Source of the DNA: JBLHLB01 sp047618505 | GTDB lineage: Bacteria; Planctomycetota; UBA1135; GCA-002686595 | Direction: 5' to 3' | Length of the DNA stretch: 7,289 nucleotides | Assembly: GCA_047618505.1 (NCBI GenBank) | Contig: JBLHLB010000207.1 | Location: 1-7,289 of the forward strand | Part shown: positions 6,525 to 7,289 of the stretch, in pieces | How positions within the stretch are numbered: the stretch's first letter is position 1 | Layout: every line of letters begins with the position of its first letter | The notes under the pieces: model-generated | What the model was told of the DNA's origin: nothing | The model's database searches: none | Seen by the model: the letters and a program-made list of their open reading frames with translations, nothing else | Program-made: the position numbers and the translations under genes

Positions 6525-7058
6525 CTATTTGATCTTCAGCGAGGAGACTTCGCCGTCGAGGTTCACGAGGGAAACGTTGCGATTAATCGCATAACCTTGG
6601 CCGCGGCCAAGGACGACGGTGCCCGCGGGGCCGACATCAGTGCGGTACAGACCACCGTGCATGTTGTAGAGAACGTTGGCGCCGCTACCGGGGAAGTCCG
6701 CTTGGAAGCCATAGAAGGCGATGATCGTCTGACCGATCTGTGTCTCTGCGGCCGAGGGAGCCTCGGAGTTGTGAACGCCATCTTCTTCAGTGATGAAGCC
6801 GCCGCCGTAGACAACGTCCACGGTGATAGGGGTCTTGGATCCCACTAAGCGACCTTCGATGGTCAGGGTCGTGAAGTAGTCCGTGGACTCTTCGGTGACG
6901 ACCTTGTGGACTTGGCGGTTGACGATCTCGCCGTAGACAGCTTCGTCCGAAGCCGTGACGATTTCGTCCAGGCTCAGCTCGAGGATTGACGAAGACGCGA
7001 ACGTGCCGAAGAGCGCGAGGGCTGCAGCGGCGAGTCCGATGAAGGGAGTCTTTTTCAT
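6525..7058 (-). CDS. Small exported cysteine-free protein, possibly TIMP/NTR-like OB fold, partner of matrixin A
   Basis: This 177-residue protein starts with a signal peptide (KK at 2-3, hydrophobic core to about 20, probable cleavage between 21 and 24). The mature part opens with LSLDEIVTASDEAVYGEIV (28-46), then alternating strands ending in LTIEGRLVGSK (65-75) and ITVDVVYGG (78-86), a polar loop (about 89-107), IGQTIIAFYGF (108-118), and strands to the end. A start helix, the 'SD-x-V-x-G-x-V' strand, the 'L-x-G' turn and the 'G-x-x-x-I-x-F' strand are the order seen in small bacterial proteins often encoded with matrixins, and resemble the OB-fold pattern of TIMP/NTR domains. It has no cysteine, unlike true TIMPs. 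The fold is inference; inhibitor, chaperone or cofactor roles are all open. ATG 7058 is chosen because the signal peptide starts there; the frame extends to a TTG at 7148 without support. No Shine-Dalgarno is visible. It is first in an operon with matrixin A. Confidence 0.8.
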   Translation of the reverse strand: MKKTPFIGLAAAALALFGTFASSSILELSLDEIVTASDEAVYGEIVNRQVHKVVTEESTDYFTTLTIEGRLVGSKTPITVDVVYGGGFITEEDGVHNSEAPSAAETQIGQTIIAFYGFQADFPGSGANVLYNMHGGLYRTDVGPAGTVVLGRGQGYAINRNVSLVNLDGEVSSLKIK

Positions 7059-7289
7059 TGTTGTCGTTTCAACGCCGCCCGGCGTCGAACCCTGGTGGTC
7101 GTGAGGTGATGGGGGGTCGGCCAATGCCTGAGTGCTCGCTGGCGTCAACGTGACGCCCGCCGAGAGGCGTGCCTGAGGGGATTAGTCTTGCCAACCCCCC
7201 CCGCTTGTTCCCTGGGAAGGGTCGAATGTCGCAATGGAGCCCCGATTCGGGACATCTCCCCAATAATACTAACCCAGAGGGGAGAGTTT
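7059..7289 (-). promoter_or_regulatory. Leader region of the small-protein/matrixin A operon
   Basis: No gene is seen in these 231 bases. Close to the start codon, 7068-7089 can form a hairpin (7072-7077 with 7080-7085 at the tip, 7068-7070 with 7087-7089 at the base). A perfect 7-bp stem with a three-base loop lies at 7141-7157. An 11-base palindrome, cccgattcggg, lies at 7241-7251. A run of eight C (eight G on the minus strand) lies at 7195-7202, followed on the minus strand by TTGGCA (7193-7188), a fair -35 match with no clear -10 after it. The AT-rich patch at 7262-7272 reads TATTAT on the minus strand and could be a -10, but its -35 would fall at or beyond the window edge. The promoter is therefore not fixed. 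Confidence 0.35.

Noticed and set aside
5775..6848. Long plus-strand open frame of 357 codons
   Set aside because: It lies opposite matrixin A and the small gene, spans their boundary, and has the Gly/Ala/Val/Asp-rich composition expected from the antisense of a GC-rich gene. The other long plus-strand frames opposite the four genes were rejected for the same reason.
7059..7148. Extension of the small exported protein to the in-frame TTG at 7148
   Set aside because: The 30 added residues would precede a normal signal peptide, and the TTG lies inside a perfect hairpin with no ribosome site.

Overview
The window carries four protein genes, all on the minus strand, so transcription runs from the right end (about 7058) to the left (152). 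The DNA is GC-rich by eye and the coding is dense. Both metalloproteases have Sec-type signal peptides and join a matrixin catalytic domain to IPT/TIG and PKD modules. Both end in the same C-terminal module, which resembles tails I associate with secreted Planctomycetota proteins. Together with a GT-C/TPR membrane protein and mostly absent Shine-Dalgarno sequences, this suggests a bacterium of the Planctomycetota or a similar lineage. That placement is inference; there is no rRNA or other marker in the window.

Layout in transcription order. (1) 7059-7289 is a non-coding leader with several small hairpins and a run of eight G on the minus strand. (2) 6525-7058 encodes a small, exported, cysteine-free protein with a sequence pattern that looks like a TIMP/NTR-type OB fold. 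(3) 4899-6506 encodes matrixin A and starts 18 bp after the small gene, with the window's only good Shine-Dalgarno; the two form an operon. (4) 4558-4898 is a non-coding stretch with two strong hairpins (likely the end of that operon) and a two-copy 32-bp repeat that on the minus strand gives ten regularly spaced G-tracts. (5) 2908-4557 encodes matrixin B, a full-length paralogue of A without its own small partner gene. (6) 152-2803 encodes a polytopic membrane protein of the TMTC/bacterial GT-C type with a C-terminal TPR array. (7) 1-144 is almost entirely one long imperfect hairpin: 45 uninterrupted pairing positions with only two true mismatches, and its G-U pairs favour folding of the plus-strand RNA.

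The simplest biological reading is a pair of secreted, multi-domain zinc proteases. One is co-expressed with a small exported protein that may be an inhibitor, chaperone or partner. Next to them is a membrane glycosyltransferase-like protein that could act on exported proteins, though its link to the proteases rests only on proximity. The points most worth following up are the small protein/matrixin pair, the long hairpin at the left edge and the G-quadruplex array before matrixin B.
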